Below are positions 8,049 through 16,896 of a stretch of 64,000 bases of DNA, in pieces. Each line of letters starts with the position of its first letter. The first letter of the stretch is position 1. Location of the stretch: assembly GCA_018240025.1 (NCBI GenBank), contig JAFEGM010000006.1:1-64000 (forward strand), in the 5' to 3' direction. The position numbers and the translations under genes are program-made. The DNA comes from Verrucomicrobiota bacterium. GTDB lineage: Bacteria; Verrucomicrobiota; Verrucomicrobiia; Chthoniobacterales; SZAS-18. The notes under the pieces are model-generated. The model did no database searches, was not told the DNA's origin, and saw nothing but the letters and a program-made list of their open reading frames with translations.

Positions 8049-8915
8049 TCAGCCCGGCCCGGCCAGCGGATCCTCGTTCAGCAGGAAGGCATTCACCTCC
8101 GGCGCCACCTGCTGGAGGCGGGTGAGGAGGAAGAGATGGCCGCAGTCGTAGGTGACCAGACGGCTCTTGGGAATCAAGCGCGCCATCAACCGCGCGTTCA
8201 CGTGCGGCACCAGCGGGTCGTCCGAGCCTGCCATGACCAGCACCGGCTGGCGCATTCGCCAGATCCACCACAGGCTGGTCCAGCCGATTCCGGCGATGAG
8301 CTGCTGCAGGTAGCCCAGCAGCGTCGTGCCGCGGATCTTGCCGGCGAATTCGCGCAGCAGATGCGGCTTCTGCCGCAGGTCGCCGCCGTAAATCTGCGGG
8401 GCGATTTCGGTCAGGTAGTTCGGATTGAGATAGCGCGCCGGACTGACCATGCGCAGGAGGACCCGTGGGCTGGCCGGGACCATGGCCGCGCCCATTGAGG
8501 TGGCGGCGAGGATGAGCCGCCGTGCGCGGTGCCGGTGGTAGCGGGTGAACGCCTGCGCCGCCGCGCCGCCCCAGGAGATGCCGAAGACATCGAGCGCGCC
8601 GCGGTGGCCGAGCTGATCGCAGATCTCGCCCACGGCGCGGGCCAGGCCGCGAAAGCGATACGGCCGCAGGCGGCGCGGCGAATGCCCGATGCCGGGTGCA
8701 TCGATCCGGACCGTGGGAATGCGCGGGTCGAGCGCGGCCACGAACGGCTCCAGCAGCTCGAGGTTCGCCCCGATGCCATTGAAGAGCACGAGCGGCGTGA
8801 AGCCTGGCTCGCCCGCGGTGGTGGCGACATTCAGGCGCATGCCGCCGCCTTCCAGCAGGCGGGTTTCGACGGCGGGCAAAGTGGCGGAGGGAGCGGTGGC
8901 GAGAGGTGCGATCAT
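8049..8915 (-). CDS. PhaZ-like poly(3-hydroxyalkanoate) depolymerase
   Basis: A 288-residue alpha/beta hydrolase. Order and motifs match the intracellular medium-chain PHA depolymerase of pseudomonads: LFNGIGANLELLEPF (44-58), nucleophile Ser114 in GISWGG, LILAATSMGAAMVPASP (134-150), IYGG, acid Asp232/233 in GSDDPLVP and His260 in CGHLFLLTR. PhaZ frees hydroxyacid monomers from storage granules. No signal peptide is seen, which fits an intracellular enzyme. No PHA synthase or phasin gene lies in the window, so the substrate could also be another ester. The ATG at 8915 was chosen over an upstream start. Confidence 0.78.
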   Translation of the reverse strand: MIAPLATAPSATLPAVETRLLEGGGMRLNVATTAGEPGFTPLVLFNGIGANLELLEPFVAALDPRIPTVRIDAPGIGHSPRRLRPYRFRGLARAVGEICDQLGHRGALDVFGISWGGAAAQAFTRYHRHRARRLILAATSMGAAMVPASPRVLLRMVSPARYLNPNYLTEIAPQIYGGDLRQKPHLLREFAGKIRGTTLLGYLQQLIAGIGWTSLWWIWRMRQPVLVMAGSDDPLVPHVNARLMARLIPKSRLVTYDCGHLFLLTRLQQVAPEVNAFLLNEDPLAGPG

Positions 8916-9043
8916 GTGCGGCGGCCGGCGCCCGGAATGCGCGCAGCGGAAGCATGGCACACCCGAGGGCCGGGCTCATCTGCTTCGCGGGCCGCGCTGC
9001 ATTCGGCTTTACAGCAGACACGGTTGGACCGCTTTTGACCGTC

Positions 9044-10279
9044 ATGGGTTGGCTGTTTTCCCTCGGCATCGCGCTGGTCACCGGCGTCGTTTCGCTCTTC
9101 GCCAGCGGCTTCGTGGCCGACTGGTGCACGCGCTGGTTCGAAGTCAGCGAGCGGGAGGGCGGACGCGGCTACGCGGTGATTTTTCTGGCCCTGTTCGGCT
9201 TCATCGCCGGCTGCGTGCTGGGTCTGGTGGTGAGTCGACTGGTGGCCGGCAGCAGCCAGCCAGGCGGGCTGCGCGCGCTGGGGATCTCGCTGCTCGCGGT
9301 CGTGGGCATTCTCGGGGTCATCACCGCCTTCAGCTATCTGGTGACCGAGCATCCGCCGGAGATCGACGGTTACGGTCTGGATCTCGCCCTGGAAATGCGC
9401 CTGCCCGCGGGTGCGGCCAAGCCCGAGCTGGAGCGACTGCGTAAGTGGCAGATCGCACTCCACACCGCCAACTACAGCTCGCAGCGCACGCTCTGGCTGC
9501 AGGAGAAAGATCTGGCGCAGGTCGAGGGCCTCTGGGTGGTGCGCGGTTTCGTGCCACTGCACAGTCGCCGGGAGGGCCGCCGGCTGCGGCTGGCGGACGA
9601 AGGTGGCGCGGAGACGCAGGAAATCGTGGTGCCGTGGGCCGGTACGCCGAGTCGCGCGGACGAGCGCTGGACGGAGTGGCAGTCGATCCGTCCACTGGGG
9701 GTCGAACTGCGCTACCGGCTGCAGGTGCGGACGCCGGCCCCGCCGACGCCCGAGCCCGTCGACGAAGCCTTCGCGGCGCTGAACGAGCAGTCGCCGCTGG
9801 AGGAATGGCTGGTCCACACCATCACGACCGTGCCCGGCCGCAGCGCCCAGGCGATCGCCATGGTGCAGCGGCGCATTCCAGATCTCGTCCGCTGCATCCT
9901 CGACGGACCGCCGGAGGTCAGTCAGCGCGCGCTGCGGGCGGTGGCCCTGCTGAGCGCGCCCTCGCCGGACCTGGCCGAGCCCGTGCGCGAGATCGGCCGG
10001 CGACTGCGGCGCGACCTCGGCCTCTGGCTCGAGAAATCGCCCACCGAAGCGGCGGCGGCGGAGCTGGAGAAGGCGATCTCGGACACATTCGGACAATGGT
10101 TCTACGCCGTGGCTCAGTTGCACCAGGCGCGGCTGCTGGACGGCGTGGCCGAGTTCCGCGCCGTGGCGGAGCTGGCGGAGCGACGCCCCGAGAACGAGAC
10201 CATGCAGGGCCTGCGGCGCGTCACGCGGCATTTCCTGGGCGAGTGGGAGAAACGCGCGACGCCGGCCGGCGGCGGTTGA
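9044..10279 (+). CDS. Membrane protein of unknown function
   Basis: This 411-residue protein has three predicted membrane helices in its first 110 residues: MGWLFSLGIALVTGVVSLF, YAVIFLALFGFIAGCVLG and ALGISLLAVVGILGVI. A large soluble part follows, probably on the outer face. Residues 120-240 look beta-rich (LALEMRLPAG, VVRGFVPLHSRREGR) and the last 150 residues are mainly helical. No known domain was recognised. The ATG at 9044 puts the first helix at the N terminus; longer readings overlap the divergent depolymerase gene. The DUF4174 gene follows 45 bases downstream on the same strand and may share its transcript. Confidence 0.7.
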   Translation: MGWLFSLGIALVTGVVSLFASGFVADWCTRWFEVSEREGGRGYAVIFLALFGFIAGCVLGLVVSRLVAGSSQPGGLRALGISLLAVVGILGVITAFSYLVTEHPPEIDGYGLDLALEMRLPAGAAKPELERLRKWQIALHTANYSSQRTLWLQEKDLAQVEGLWVVRGFVPLHSRREGRRLRLADEGGAETQEIVVPWAGTPSRADERWTEWQSIRPLGVELRYRLQVRTPAPPTPEPVDEAFAALNEQSPLEEWLVHTITTVPGRSAQAIAMVQRRIPDLVRCILDGPPEVSQRALRAVALLSAPSPDLAEPVREIGRRLRRDLGLWLEKSPTEAAAAELEKAISDTFGQWFYAVAQLHQARLLDGVAEFRAVAELAERRPENETMQGLRRVTRHFLGEWEKRATPAGGG

Positions 10280-10324
10280 CGCGGCTGCGGCTTGCAGGCG
10301 AGGCGGTCTGCCGGACGCTGGTCG

Positions 10325-10864
10325 ATGCCATTCCCCAACTTGCGTCGCCTCGGTCTGCTGCTGCTGTGTGGAGCCATGCTGCCCTCCGATGCTCCCGCGG
10401 CCGACCCTGATTTCCCGCTGGCGGGCGCGCCTGTCGGCGCGACCTCGGTGGCGGCGCTCGGCTATTCGCGGCGCAAGCTGGTCGTGTTCGCGCCGGAGGG
10501 GCCGAATCTCGGCATCGTCGGGATGAAGTGGAATGCGATGCGGCAGATCCTGACCAACCCCGTCTTCACCGCCGGCATGGCCGAGCGCGACACGGTCATC
10601 ATCCTGGCCACCCGCGAGAATGTGGAGGTCGCGCCCGGCGCGGAGGTTCTGCGGGTGCCGGCCGATGCCCTCGGCCAGGCGCGCAAGGCCTGCGGCGTGC
10701 GCCCGGGCCCCGGCGCCCTGGTGCTGATCGGCAAGGACGGCGGGGTGAAGGACACCTGGACCGGCGCGGTCGAGCCCGAGGTCATCTTCGCGGCCATCGA
10801 TGCCATGGTCATGCGGCGGCAGGAAAAGGCGGCGCGCGAGGGTGTGGCGAAGGGGGCGAAATGA
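10325..10864 (+). CDS. DUF4174-like secreted protein
   Basis: A 179-residue protein starting MPFPNLRRLGLLLLCGAML, with an export signal ending near DAPA/ADP. The mature part shows the DUF4174 pattern: RRKLVVFAPEGPN, then a helical segment, AERDTVIILATRENV, and LVLIGKDGGVKDTWTGAVEPE near the end. The fold is thioredoxin-like but without a CxxC pair, so it is probably not a redox enzyme. Function is unknown for the family. The ATG at 10325 gives the signal peptide directly; a TTG 33 bases earlier is possible. It lies between the membrane protein gene and the FtsQ-like gene on the same strand. Confidence 0.65.
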   Translation: MPFPNLRRLGLLLLCGAMLPSDAPAADPDFPLAGAPVGATSVAALGYSRRKLVVFAPEGPNLGIVGMKWNAMRQILTNPVFTAGMAERDTVIILATRENVEVAPGAEVLRVPADALGQARKACGVRPGPGALVLIGKDGGVKDTWTGAVEPEVIFAAIDAMVMRRQEKAAREGVAKGAK

Positions 10865-10934
10865 GCCGTCGTGCGGCGGAGCGGACGACCTATGGTTGTC
10901 TGACCGGATTTCGGTTTTCGATTTTCCGGATTCG

Positions 10935-12056
10935 GTGCTAATCGCTCCGGTGGCTTCTTCCAGTGGTGGCAAACGCAGGGCTCGGCAGCACCGGGAGATT
11001 CACATCGCGGGCAAGGGCGCGATTTACAACGTCACGGCGACGGCACCCACACGGGCCAAGGTCCGCCGCAGCCGGGCGGTGCGCACGGCCTTTTTGACCT
11101 TGGTCAGTCTCGGTCTCCTGATCGGCGCCATTTTCGGCTCGCTGCACATCTACGACCGCTATTTCGTGGGCAATCCGGCCTACGAACTCAAGGTGGTGGA
11201 CGTGCGCACCGATGGCGCGCTACCGCGCGAGTCGATCATCAAGGCCGCCGGCCTCCAGCTCGGGATCAATTTGTTTCGGGTGAATCTGGCCGAGATCTCC
11301 CGCCGCCTGGAGCAGCTGCCGCAGGTCGAGAAGGTGGCGTTGAAGAAGATCTTCCCGGGCACGGTCCTGATCGAAATCGTCGAGCGCCGGCCCATCGCCT
11401 GGGCCCTGCCGCTGGGCTCGCAGGAGACGCGGGAGCAGGCGGCCGGCAATCCGGCTTCGCTCTTCGTCGATGCGAAAGGCACGCTGATGCACATCCGGCA
11501 GCCGGCGCCCGAGCATGTCGCGCTGCCGATCATCCGCGGCTGCCCGTCGACCGAACTGCGGCCGGGTGCGCAGCTGCGCGCCGAAGCGCCGCTGGCGGCC
11601 CTGGCCTGGCTCAGCGTGTACAAGGACAGCGGCAGCATGGCCCGCTTTGCGGCCCAGGAGATCGACATCTCGCGCGGCTACGCGTTGATCGTGACCGACC
11701 GCACCGGGCTGGCGGTGACCTTCGGCGTGGAGGGCTACGGCGTGGAGCCCGCCAGCTACGCCGAGCAGTTGGCGCGCCTCGATACGATTCTGCAGGAATG
11801 CGAGCGCTCGGGTCAGCGGCCCGCCAGCATCAACCTGATGGTCGCGCGCAACACGCCGGTCATTCTCTCCGCCGACGTCACGCCCACGCCGGGTGCCGCC
11901 ACGCCGGTGCCGGAGCCCGATCTGCACGCCACGCCAGCGCCGGCGCGCGGTGCGGCCACGCCGGCGAAGCCCACGCCGACGCCGAAGAAGATCACGCCCA
12001 CGCCCAAGCCCACGCCGACGGAGATCCCGGTCCGGAAGGCGCTGCCGGTGCGCTGA
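10935..12056 (+). CDS. ftsQ: FtsQ-like cell division protein with Pro/Thr tail
   Basis: FtsQ links the early and late divisome across the inner membrane. The layout fits: a basic cytoplasmic N terminus (KVRRSRAVR), one membrane helix (about residues 53-72), then a POTRA domain. The POTRA covers YELKVVDVRTDG, GINLFRVNLAEISRRLEQLP and VEKVALKKIFPGTVLIEIVERRP. The FtsQ beta domain follows. The last 55 residues are a low-complexity tail of TPTP, TPKP and TPAP units, not usual for FtsQ. The start is uncertain: a GTG at 10935 is used, another GTG lies at 10950, and the open frame extends further upstream over the previous gene. No mur or fts neighbour is present. Confidence 0.78.
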   Translation: MLIAPVASSSGGKRRARQHREIHIAGKGAIYNVTATAPTRAKVRRSRAVRTAFLTLVSLGLLIGAIFGSLHIYDRYFVGNPAYELKVVDVRTDGALPRESIIKAAGLQLGINLFRVNLAEISRRLEQLPQVEKVALKKIFPGTVLIEIVERRPIAWALPLGSQETREQAAGNPASLFVDAKGTLMHIRQPAPEHVALPIIRGCPSTELRPGAQLRAEAPLAALAWLSVYKDSGSMARFAAQEIDISRGYALIVTDRTGLAVTFGVEGYGVEPASYAEQLARLDTILQECERSGQRPASINLMVARNTPVILSADVTPTPGAATPVPEPDLHATPAPARGAATPAKPTPTPKKITPTPKPTPTEIPVRKALPVR

Positions 12057-12073
12057 GGCGGGTCCCCGTTTTC

Positions 12074-13567
12074 ATGGATACAAGGAGTACTCAACGTCCC
12101 AATGCTGTCGTCATCGGCAGCGGTTTCGGCGGCCTCGGCGCCGCCATTCGCCTGCAAGCCCGCGGGTATCAGGTCGATCTCTGCGAAGCCCGCGACAAGC
12201 CCGGCGGGCGGGCCTACGTCTACGAGCAGGACGGCTTCACCTTCGACGCCGGTCCCACCATCGTGACCGCGCCGTTCCTGCTCGAGGAGCTCTTCGAGCT
12301 GGCCGGCGAGCGGATGGCCGACCACGTCCGCATCGTCGAGGTGCAGCCGTATTATCGGATTCACTTCCACGACGGCCGGCATTTCGACTACACCGGCCGC
12401 ACCGAGGACATCGTGCGCGAGATCGAGCGGTTCAATCCGGCCGACGTCCCGGGCTACCACCGCTTCGTCGAGCGCTCGCGGGCCATCTTCGACCGCGCCT
12501 TCACCGACCTCGCGGACCAGCCGTTCTCGAAGTTCTGGGACATGATGAAGATCGCGCCCGATCTCATCCGGCTGCGCTCCGACCAGAACGTCTATAAGCT
12601 GACCAGCACCTTCATCCAGGATCCGGCGCTGCGGCAGGTTTTCAGCTTCCATCCGTTGCTTATCGGAGGGAATCCGTTCCAGAGCTCGTCCATCTACTCG
12701 ATGATCCACTATCTCGAGAAGAAGTGGGGCGTGCATTCCGCCATCGGCGGCACCGGGGCGATCGTGCGCGCCCTGGTCAAGATCTTCGAGAAGCTCGGCG
12801 GCAAGCTGCATTTGAATGCGCGCGTCGGCGAGATCATGACCGAGGACGGCGCGGCGACCGGCGTGCGGCTGGCCGACGGCCGCGTCTTCCGCGCCAAGGT
12901 GGTGGTGACCAACGGCGACGTGGCCAACACGTACCGCCAGCAGGTCTCGCCGGCCGTGCGCCGCAAGTGGACCAACCGCCGCCTCGAAGGCATGCGGTAT
13001 TCGATGGGACTCTTCGTGCTCTACTTCGGCACCAACCGGACCTACGAGCACCTCGCGCATCACACGATCGTGCTCGGCCCACGATATCGGGAACTGCTGG
13101 CCGACATCTTCGACAAGAAGGTTCTGGCCGAGGATTTCTCGCTCTATCTGCACGCGCCCACTCGGACCGATCCGCAGCTCGCGCCGCCGGGCTGCGAGTG
13201 TTTCTACGTCCTCTCGCCGGTGCCGAATCTGCTCGGCGGGCAGAACTGGGAAGCGCTCAAGGAGCGCTACGCGGACGCCATCCTCGCCTCGCTGGAGCTA
13301 CCGGAGCTTTGCCCCAATGTGCGCAAGCACGTCATCACGCAGCGCATCATGACGCCGCTCGATTTCGAGCGCGATCTCGACGCCTACGCCGGCAGCGCCT
13401 TCCAGTTCGAGCCCGTCCTGACCCAGAGCGCCTGGTTCCGGCCGCACAACGTCAGCGAGGACGTGCGCGGTCTGTATCTCGTCGGCGCCGGCACTCATCC
13501 CGGCGCCGGCATGCCGGGCGTGCTGGCCAGCGCCAAGGTGTTGGATCGGGTGGTGCCCGATCCGTGA
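12074..13567 (+). CDS. crtI: Phytoene desaturase, CrtI type
   Basis: This 497-residue flavoprotein begins MDTRSTQRPNAVVIGSGFGG and has an FAD-binding dinucleotide motif at residues 12-20, followed by EARDKPGGRAYVYEQDGFTFD. The C-terminal motif GLYLVGAGTHPGAGMPGVLASAK is the carotenoid desaturase signature. CrtI inserts double bonds into phytoene to make lycopene or a related polyene at the membrane. A diapophytoene (CrtN) or CrtO/ketolase specificity cannot be excluded. No crtB or cyclase gene is nearby, so the rest of the pathway must be elsewhere. It starts 18 bases after the FtsQ-like gene, which suggests co-transcription but not shared function. Confidence 0.9.
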   Translation: MDTRSTQRPNAVVIGSGFGGLGAAIRLQARGYQVDLCEARDKPGGRAYVYEQDGFTFDAGPTIVTAPFLLEELFELAGERMADHVRIVEVQPYYRIHFHDGRHFDYTGRTEDIVREIERFNPADVPGYHRFVERSRAIFDRAFTDLADQPFSKFWDMMKIAPDLIRLRSDQNVYKLTSTFIQDPALRQVFSFHPLLIGGNPFQSSSIYSMIHYLEKKWGVHSAIGGTGAIVRALVKIFEKLGGKLHLNARVGEIMTEDGAATGVRLADGRVFRAKVVVTNGDVANTYRQQVSPAVRRKWTNRRLEGMRYSMGLFVLYFGTNRTYEHLAHHTIVLGPRYRELLADIFDKKVLAEDFSLYLHAPTRTDPQLAPPGCECFYVLSPVPNLLGGQNWEALKERYADAILASLELPELCPNVRKHVITQRIMTPLDFERDLDAYAGSAFQFEPVLTQSAWFRPHNVSEDVRGLYLVGAGTHPGAGMPGVLASAKVLDRVVPDP

Positions 13568-13592
13568 GGAGGGGGTCGCGTTGACGGGTTGG

Positions 13593-13610
13593 GTAAGACG
13601 ATCATCTTAC
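13593..13610. promoter_or_regulatory. Palindrome before the VapBC operon, candidate operator
   Basis: GTAAGACGATCATCTTAC is an 18-bp inverted repeat with one mismatched pair, ending three bases before the VapB start codon. A TTGACG box at 13581-13586 could be a -35 element. VapB-type antitoxins usually bind such palindromes to repress their own operon; that role is inferred. Confidence 0.55.
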
Positions 13611-13613
13611 CGG

Positions 13614-13862
13614 ATGACCACGCGTATTTCATCCAAAGGGCAGCTGGTGCTCCCAGCGGAGCTCCGGAGCAGGGACGACGTCCGCGTGGGGCAGGAATTC
13701 GAGATCGAGCGCCTGGAGCGGGGGACGTACGTCCTGCGGCGACGTGAGACGAGGCCGAACGAAGGCTTGGTCGACTGGTTGCTCAGCTGCCCTGAGAAGG
13801 GCGCTCTGCGTCCCATCGAGCGAACCGATTCGACAGCGGACGTTCGTTCCCCGTTTGCATGA
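13614..13862 (+). CDS. vapB: AbrB-family antitoxin (VapB)
   Basis: This 82-residue protein starts MTTRISSKGQLVLPAELRS, the swapped-hairpin AbrB/MazE DNA-binding domain (ISSKGQ, LP, GQEFEIERLERGTYVLRR). The C-terminal half is acidic-to-neutral and likely wraps the toxin. The stop overlaps the toxin start by four bases (ATGA), the usual translational coupling of toxin-antitoxin pairs. The ATG at 13614 is placed right after a palindrome that it may bind; an in-frame start at 13581 would add 11 residues across that palindrome and is less likely. Confidence 0.88.
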   Translation: MTTRISSKGQLVLPAELRSRDDVRVGQEFEIERLERGTYVLRRRETRPNEGLVDWLLSCPEKGALRPIERTDSTADVRSPFA

Positions 13863-14269
13863 AGTACCTGGTGGACGCGAACGTCTTGAGCGAGGCGACC
13901 AAGCCCGCGCCATCGGCCGCCGTCGTGCAATGGCTGCGCACACATGAGGCGGAGCTGGCGATCGATGCCATCGTGCTGGCGGAACTGCGCTACGGCATCC
14001 TCATTTTGCCAGCCAGTCGTCGGCGGAGGAACTTGGAACGCTGGTTCGATGAGCGGGTCGAGACGCTGGTCTGTCTGCCCTGGGACTCTGCCGTCGCGTT
14101 GCGCTGGGCCGAGCTGCTGGCGCTGCTGGAACGTCGCGGGGAGAAACTTCCCCGGCTGGACAGCATGATCGCTGCGACCGCGTTGACGCACGGTCTGACG
14201 GTGGCAACGCGCAATACGGCAGACTTTCGTCGTTCCGGGGTCCCGGTGGTCAATCCTTTCGAGATTTGA
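13859..14269 (+). CDS. vapC: PIN-domain ribonuclease toxin (VapC)
   Basis: This 136-residue PIN-domain protein is the toxin partner. VapC proteins cut specific tRNAs or rRNA when the antitoxin is degraded. The acidic metal-binding residues are visible: Asp6 in LVDANVLSE, Glu42 in VLAELRYGI, Asp101 in RLDSMIAATA and Asp122 in TRNTADF. The protein is complete and the active site intact, so the module should be functional. It is one of the few clearly mobile-type genes in the window; purM follows 30 bases later. Confidence 0.92.
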   Translation: MKYLVDANVLSEATKPAPSAAVVQWLRTHEAELAIDAIVLAELRYGILILPASRRRRNLERWFDERVETLVCLPWDSAVALRWAELLALLERRGEKLPRLDSMIAATALTHGLTVATRNTADFRRSGVPVVNPFEI

Positions 14270-14299
14270 TCTTCGGCCCGCTCCGGCCGATTCGGTACG

Positions 14300-15337
14300 A
14301 TGGCAAAGAAGACTCCCGCCCCCCGCATCAAGGCCTACGCCGCCGCCGGCGTCGACGTCGACCTCGGCAACAAGTTAAAGGGCGGACTGCAGTCCAAGCT
14401 CGCGGCCACGCATTCGGCCAACGTGCTCGGGAAAGTGGGCGGCTTCGGCGGGCTGTATCGGGCGAACTTCCCGGGGCTGAAGGACCCGGTGCTGGTCAGC
14501 AGCGTGGATGGCGTCGGCACGAAGCTGAAGATCGCCTTCGCGCTCGATCGCCACGACACGGTCGGTGCGGACCTGGTCAATCACTGCATCAACGACATCG
14601 CGGTCGTGGGCGCGCAGCCGCTCTTCTTTCTCGACTACATCGGCGCCGGCAAGCTCGACCCGCGCGTCTTCCATCAGCTCATCAAGGGCTTCACCCAGGC
14701 CTGTCGGGCGGCGGGCTGTGCCCTGATCGGCGGCGAGACGGCGCAGATGCCGGGCATGTACGCGCCGGGCGAGTACGACCTGGCCGGGACGATCGTCGGC
14801 GTGGTCGACCGCACCAAGATGCTCGACGGCAGCCGCATCCGTCCGGGCGATGCGATCATCGGCCTGGCCAGCGACGGCCTGCACACCAACGGCTACTCGC
14901 TGGCGCGCAAGATCCTCTTCGAGCAGGCGGGGCTGAAGCTCGACGCCAAGCTGCCGGGGCTGAAGCTGCCGCTCGGACGCGAACTCCTGCGGGTGCACCG
15001 CAACTACCAGCCGCTCATGGCCTCGCTGCCGCCGAAGATGCTGAAAGGCGCCGCGCACATCACCGGCGGCGGCCTGCTCGACAATCTGCCGCGCATCCTG
15101 CCGGGGACCTGCGATGCGGTCATCGACCCGCGCAGCTGGAAGGTGCCGGCGCTCTTCGAGCATCTGAACCGCCTCGGCGAGGTGCCGCGCGACGAGCAGT
15201 ATCAGGTCTTCAACATGGGCATCGGCATGACCCTGGTGGTGGCGGCCCGCGACGTGGCCGAATGCCTGCGCCTGACCCGCGGCCGCGTCATCGGTCGGAT
15301 CGAGGCCGGGCGCGGTCGCTGCCGGATCGAGGACTGA
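14300..15337 (+). CDS. purM: Phosphoribosylformylglycinamidine cyclo-ligase
   Basis: PurM closes the imidazole ring of FGAM to AIR with ATP, step five of purine synthesis, in the cytosol. The 345 residues are the usual length. Recognisable segments are LYRANFPGLKDPVLVSSVDGVGTKL, DLVNHCINDIAVVGAQPLFFLDY, GCALIGGETAQMPGMY and the C-terminal HITGGGLLDNLPRILP. The ATG at 14300 follows vapC by 30 bases but is unlikely to depend on it. Nothing unusual is seen. Confidence 0.97.
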   Translation: MAKKTPAPRIKAYAAAGVDVDLGNKLKGGLQSKLAATHSANVLGKVGGFGGLYRANFPGLKDPVLVSSVDGVGTKLKIAFALDRHDTVGADLVNHCINDIAVVGAQPLFFLDYIGAGKLDPRVFHQLIKGFTQACRAAGCALIGGETAQMPGMYAPGEYDLAGTIVGVVDRTKMLDGSRIRPGDAIIGLASDGLHTNGYSLARKILFEQAGLKLDAKLPGLKLPLGRELLRVHRNYQPLMASLPPKMLKGAAHITGGGLLDNLPRILPGTCDAVIDPRSWKVPALFEHLNRLGEVPRDEQYQVFNMGIGMTLVVAARDVAECLRLTRGRVIGRIEAGRGRCRIED

Positions 15338-15408
15338 GCTGAAATTCGCTCGTCGGACGCGCGAATCTGCGTGCGATTCCGCCCGGGAATTCCATAGGAA
15401 GGAGCGTG

Positions 15409-16896
15409 ATGCGCGCGCTCCTCCTCTCGCTGCTGCTCTGGGTTTGGCTGCCGCTGGCCGCGGCCGCAGACGGGCCTCCGCCGGCGGCCTTTCCGCCGCC
15501 GATCGAATCCTACGGCGATGCCGCCGTGGCGGGCGTCGGCGCGAAGCTGCTGCATCGGATCAAAGCCGAGCCCTTCAACCTCGTCGCCTCGGTCATCTTC
15601 TTCCTCGCCATCCTGCACACCTTCCTGGTGGCGAAGTTCCGGCACGTCGGACACGCCGCCGAACACGCGCACGAAAAGCTCAGCGCCGAGCATCCCGAGC
15701 CGGACGAGGCGGTGGCGGATCGGCTCGATGGCCTGCGCTTCAAGGCGACCGTGTTCCATTTCCTCGGCGAGGTGGAGGCGGTCTTCGGCATCTGGCTGCT
15801 GGCCCTCTTTGGCGCCTTCGTGGCTTTCCGCGATTTCTCCACCGCGGTGCACTACCTGAACGGCGTCAACTACGCGGAGCCGATCTTCGTCACCGTCATC
15901 ATGGCCATCGCCGGCACGCGTCCGGTCATCGTCTTTGCCGAGCAGGGACTTTCCCGGCTGGCCGGGCTGGTCGGCGGCTCCGGCGCGGCCTGGTGGTGGG
16001 CCATTCTCATCGGCGGCGCGGCGCTCGGCTCGTTCATCACGGAACCGGCGGCCATGACGCTTTGCGCGCTGCTGCTGGCGCAGCGGTTCTACGTCCATCA
16101 GCCGTCGATGCGCTTCCGCTACGCCACGCTCGGGCTGCTCTTCGTCAATGTCTCGGTCGGCGGCACGCTGACGCATTTCGCCGCCCCGCCGGTCGTGATG
16201 GTGGCGAGCAAGTGGGGCTGGGACACGCCCTTCATGTTCACGAACATCGGTTGGAAGGCACTGCTCGGCATGGCGCTGTCGACCGCGCTCTACGCCTGGC
16301 TCTTCCGGCGCGAGCTGGCCGCCCTGCCGGCCAATCCGCCGGCGCGCCGGCAGCGGCGCATTCCGGTCTTCGTCACCATCGCCCACCTGTTCTTCCTCGC
16401 CTGGGCGGTGCTCAATGCGCACTACCCGGCGCTGCTCGTCATCGCCTTCCTGTTCTTCGTGGCCTTCCACGCGGCCACCGAGTCGCACCAGGACACGCTC
16501 GCCATCCGCGGCCCGCTGCTCGTCGGCTTCTTCCTCGCCGCCCTCGTGGCGCACGGCGGGTGCCAGCAATGGTGGATCGAGCCCGTGCTCGGCGCGATGG
16601 GCCCGCTCGCCTTGATGGTCGGCGCCACCATCCTGACCGGCTTCAACGACAACGCGGCCATCACCTACCTCGCCTCGCTCGTGCCCGGCTTCAGCCCGGA
16701 GATGAAATACGCCGTCATGTGCGGCGCGGTCACCGGAGGCGGTCTGACGGTCATCGCCAACGCGCCCAATCCGGCGGGCCAGTCCATCCTGCAGCCGCAC
16801 TTCGGCGAGGACGGCGTTTCGCCCGTGCAGCTGTTCGTCTGGGCGCTCGCTCCGACGGTCATCGTCGGGCTTTGTTTCTGGCTGCTTCGGTCCTGA
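15409..16896 (+). CDS. Putative Na+/H+ antiporter (PF07399 type)
   Basis: A polytopic membrane protein of 495 residues with a signal-like first helix and about ten or more membrane helices. It resembles the putative Na+/H+ antiporter family PF07399, with conserved acidic and polar membrane segments ITEPAAMTLCAL, NVSVGGTLTHFAAPPVVMVA and ILTGFNDNAAITYLASLVP, plus GGGLTVIANAPNPAG near the C terminus. The last recalls the two-fold repeat of ion transporter (IT) proteins. A Shine-Dalgarno-like AGGAAGGAG lies just upstream of ATG 15409; a GTG three bases earlier is also possible. Its stop codon overlaps the next start (TGATG), so the two genes are translationally coupled. Confidence 0.8.
   Translation: MRALLLSLLLWVWLPLAAAADGPPPAAFPPPIESYGDAAVAGVGAKLLHRIKAEPFNLVASVIFFLAILHTFLVAKFRHVGHAAEHAHEKLSAEHPEPDEAVADRLDGLRFKATVFHFLGEVEAVFGIWLLALFGAFVAFRDFSTAVHYLNGVNYAEPIFVTVIMAIAGTRPVIVFAEQGLSRLAGLVGGSGAAWWWAILIGGAALGSFITEPAAMTLCALLLAQRFYVHQPSMRFRYATLGLLFVNVSVGGTLTHFAAPPVVMVASKWGWDTPFMFTNIGWKALLGMALSTALYAWLFRRELAALPANPPARRQRRIPVFVTIAHLFFLAWAVLNAHYPALLVIAFLFFVAFHAATESHQDTLAIRGPLLVGFFLAALVAHGGCQQWWIEPVLGAMGPLALMVGATILTGFNDNAAITYLASLVPGFSPEMKYAVMCGAVTGGGLTVIANAPNPAGQSILQPHFGEDGVSPVQLFVWALAPTVIVGLCFWLLRS

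Noticed and set aside
10800-10934. Upstream extension of the FtsQ-like gene over DUF4174
   Set aside because: The extra residues are Arg/Trp-rich out-of-frame readings of the upstream gene, not an FtsQ N terminus.
13593-14269. The VapBC locus as part of a larger genomic island
   Set aside because: No integrase, att-like repeats or base-composition break is visible, and purM follows normally.
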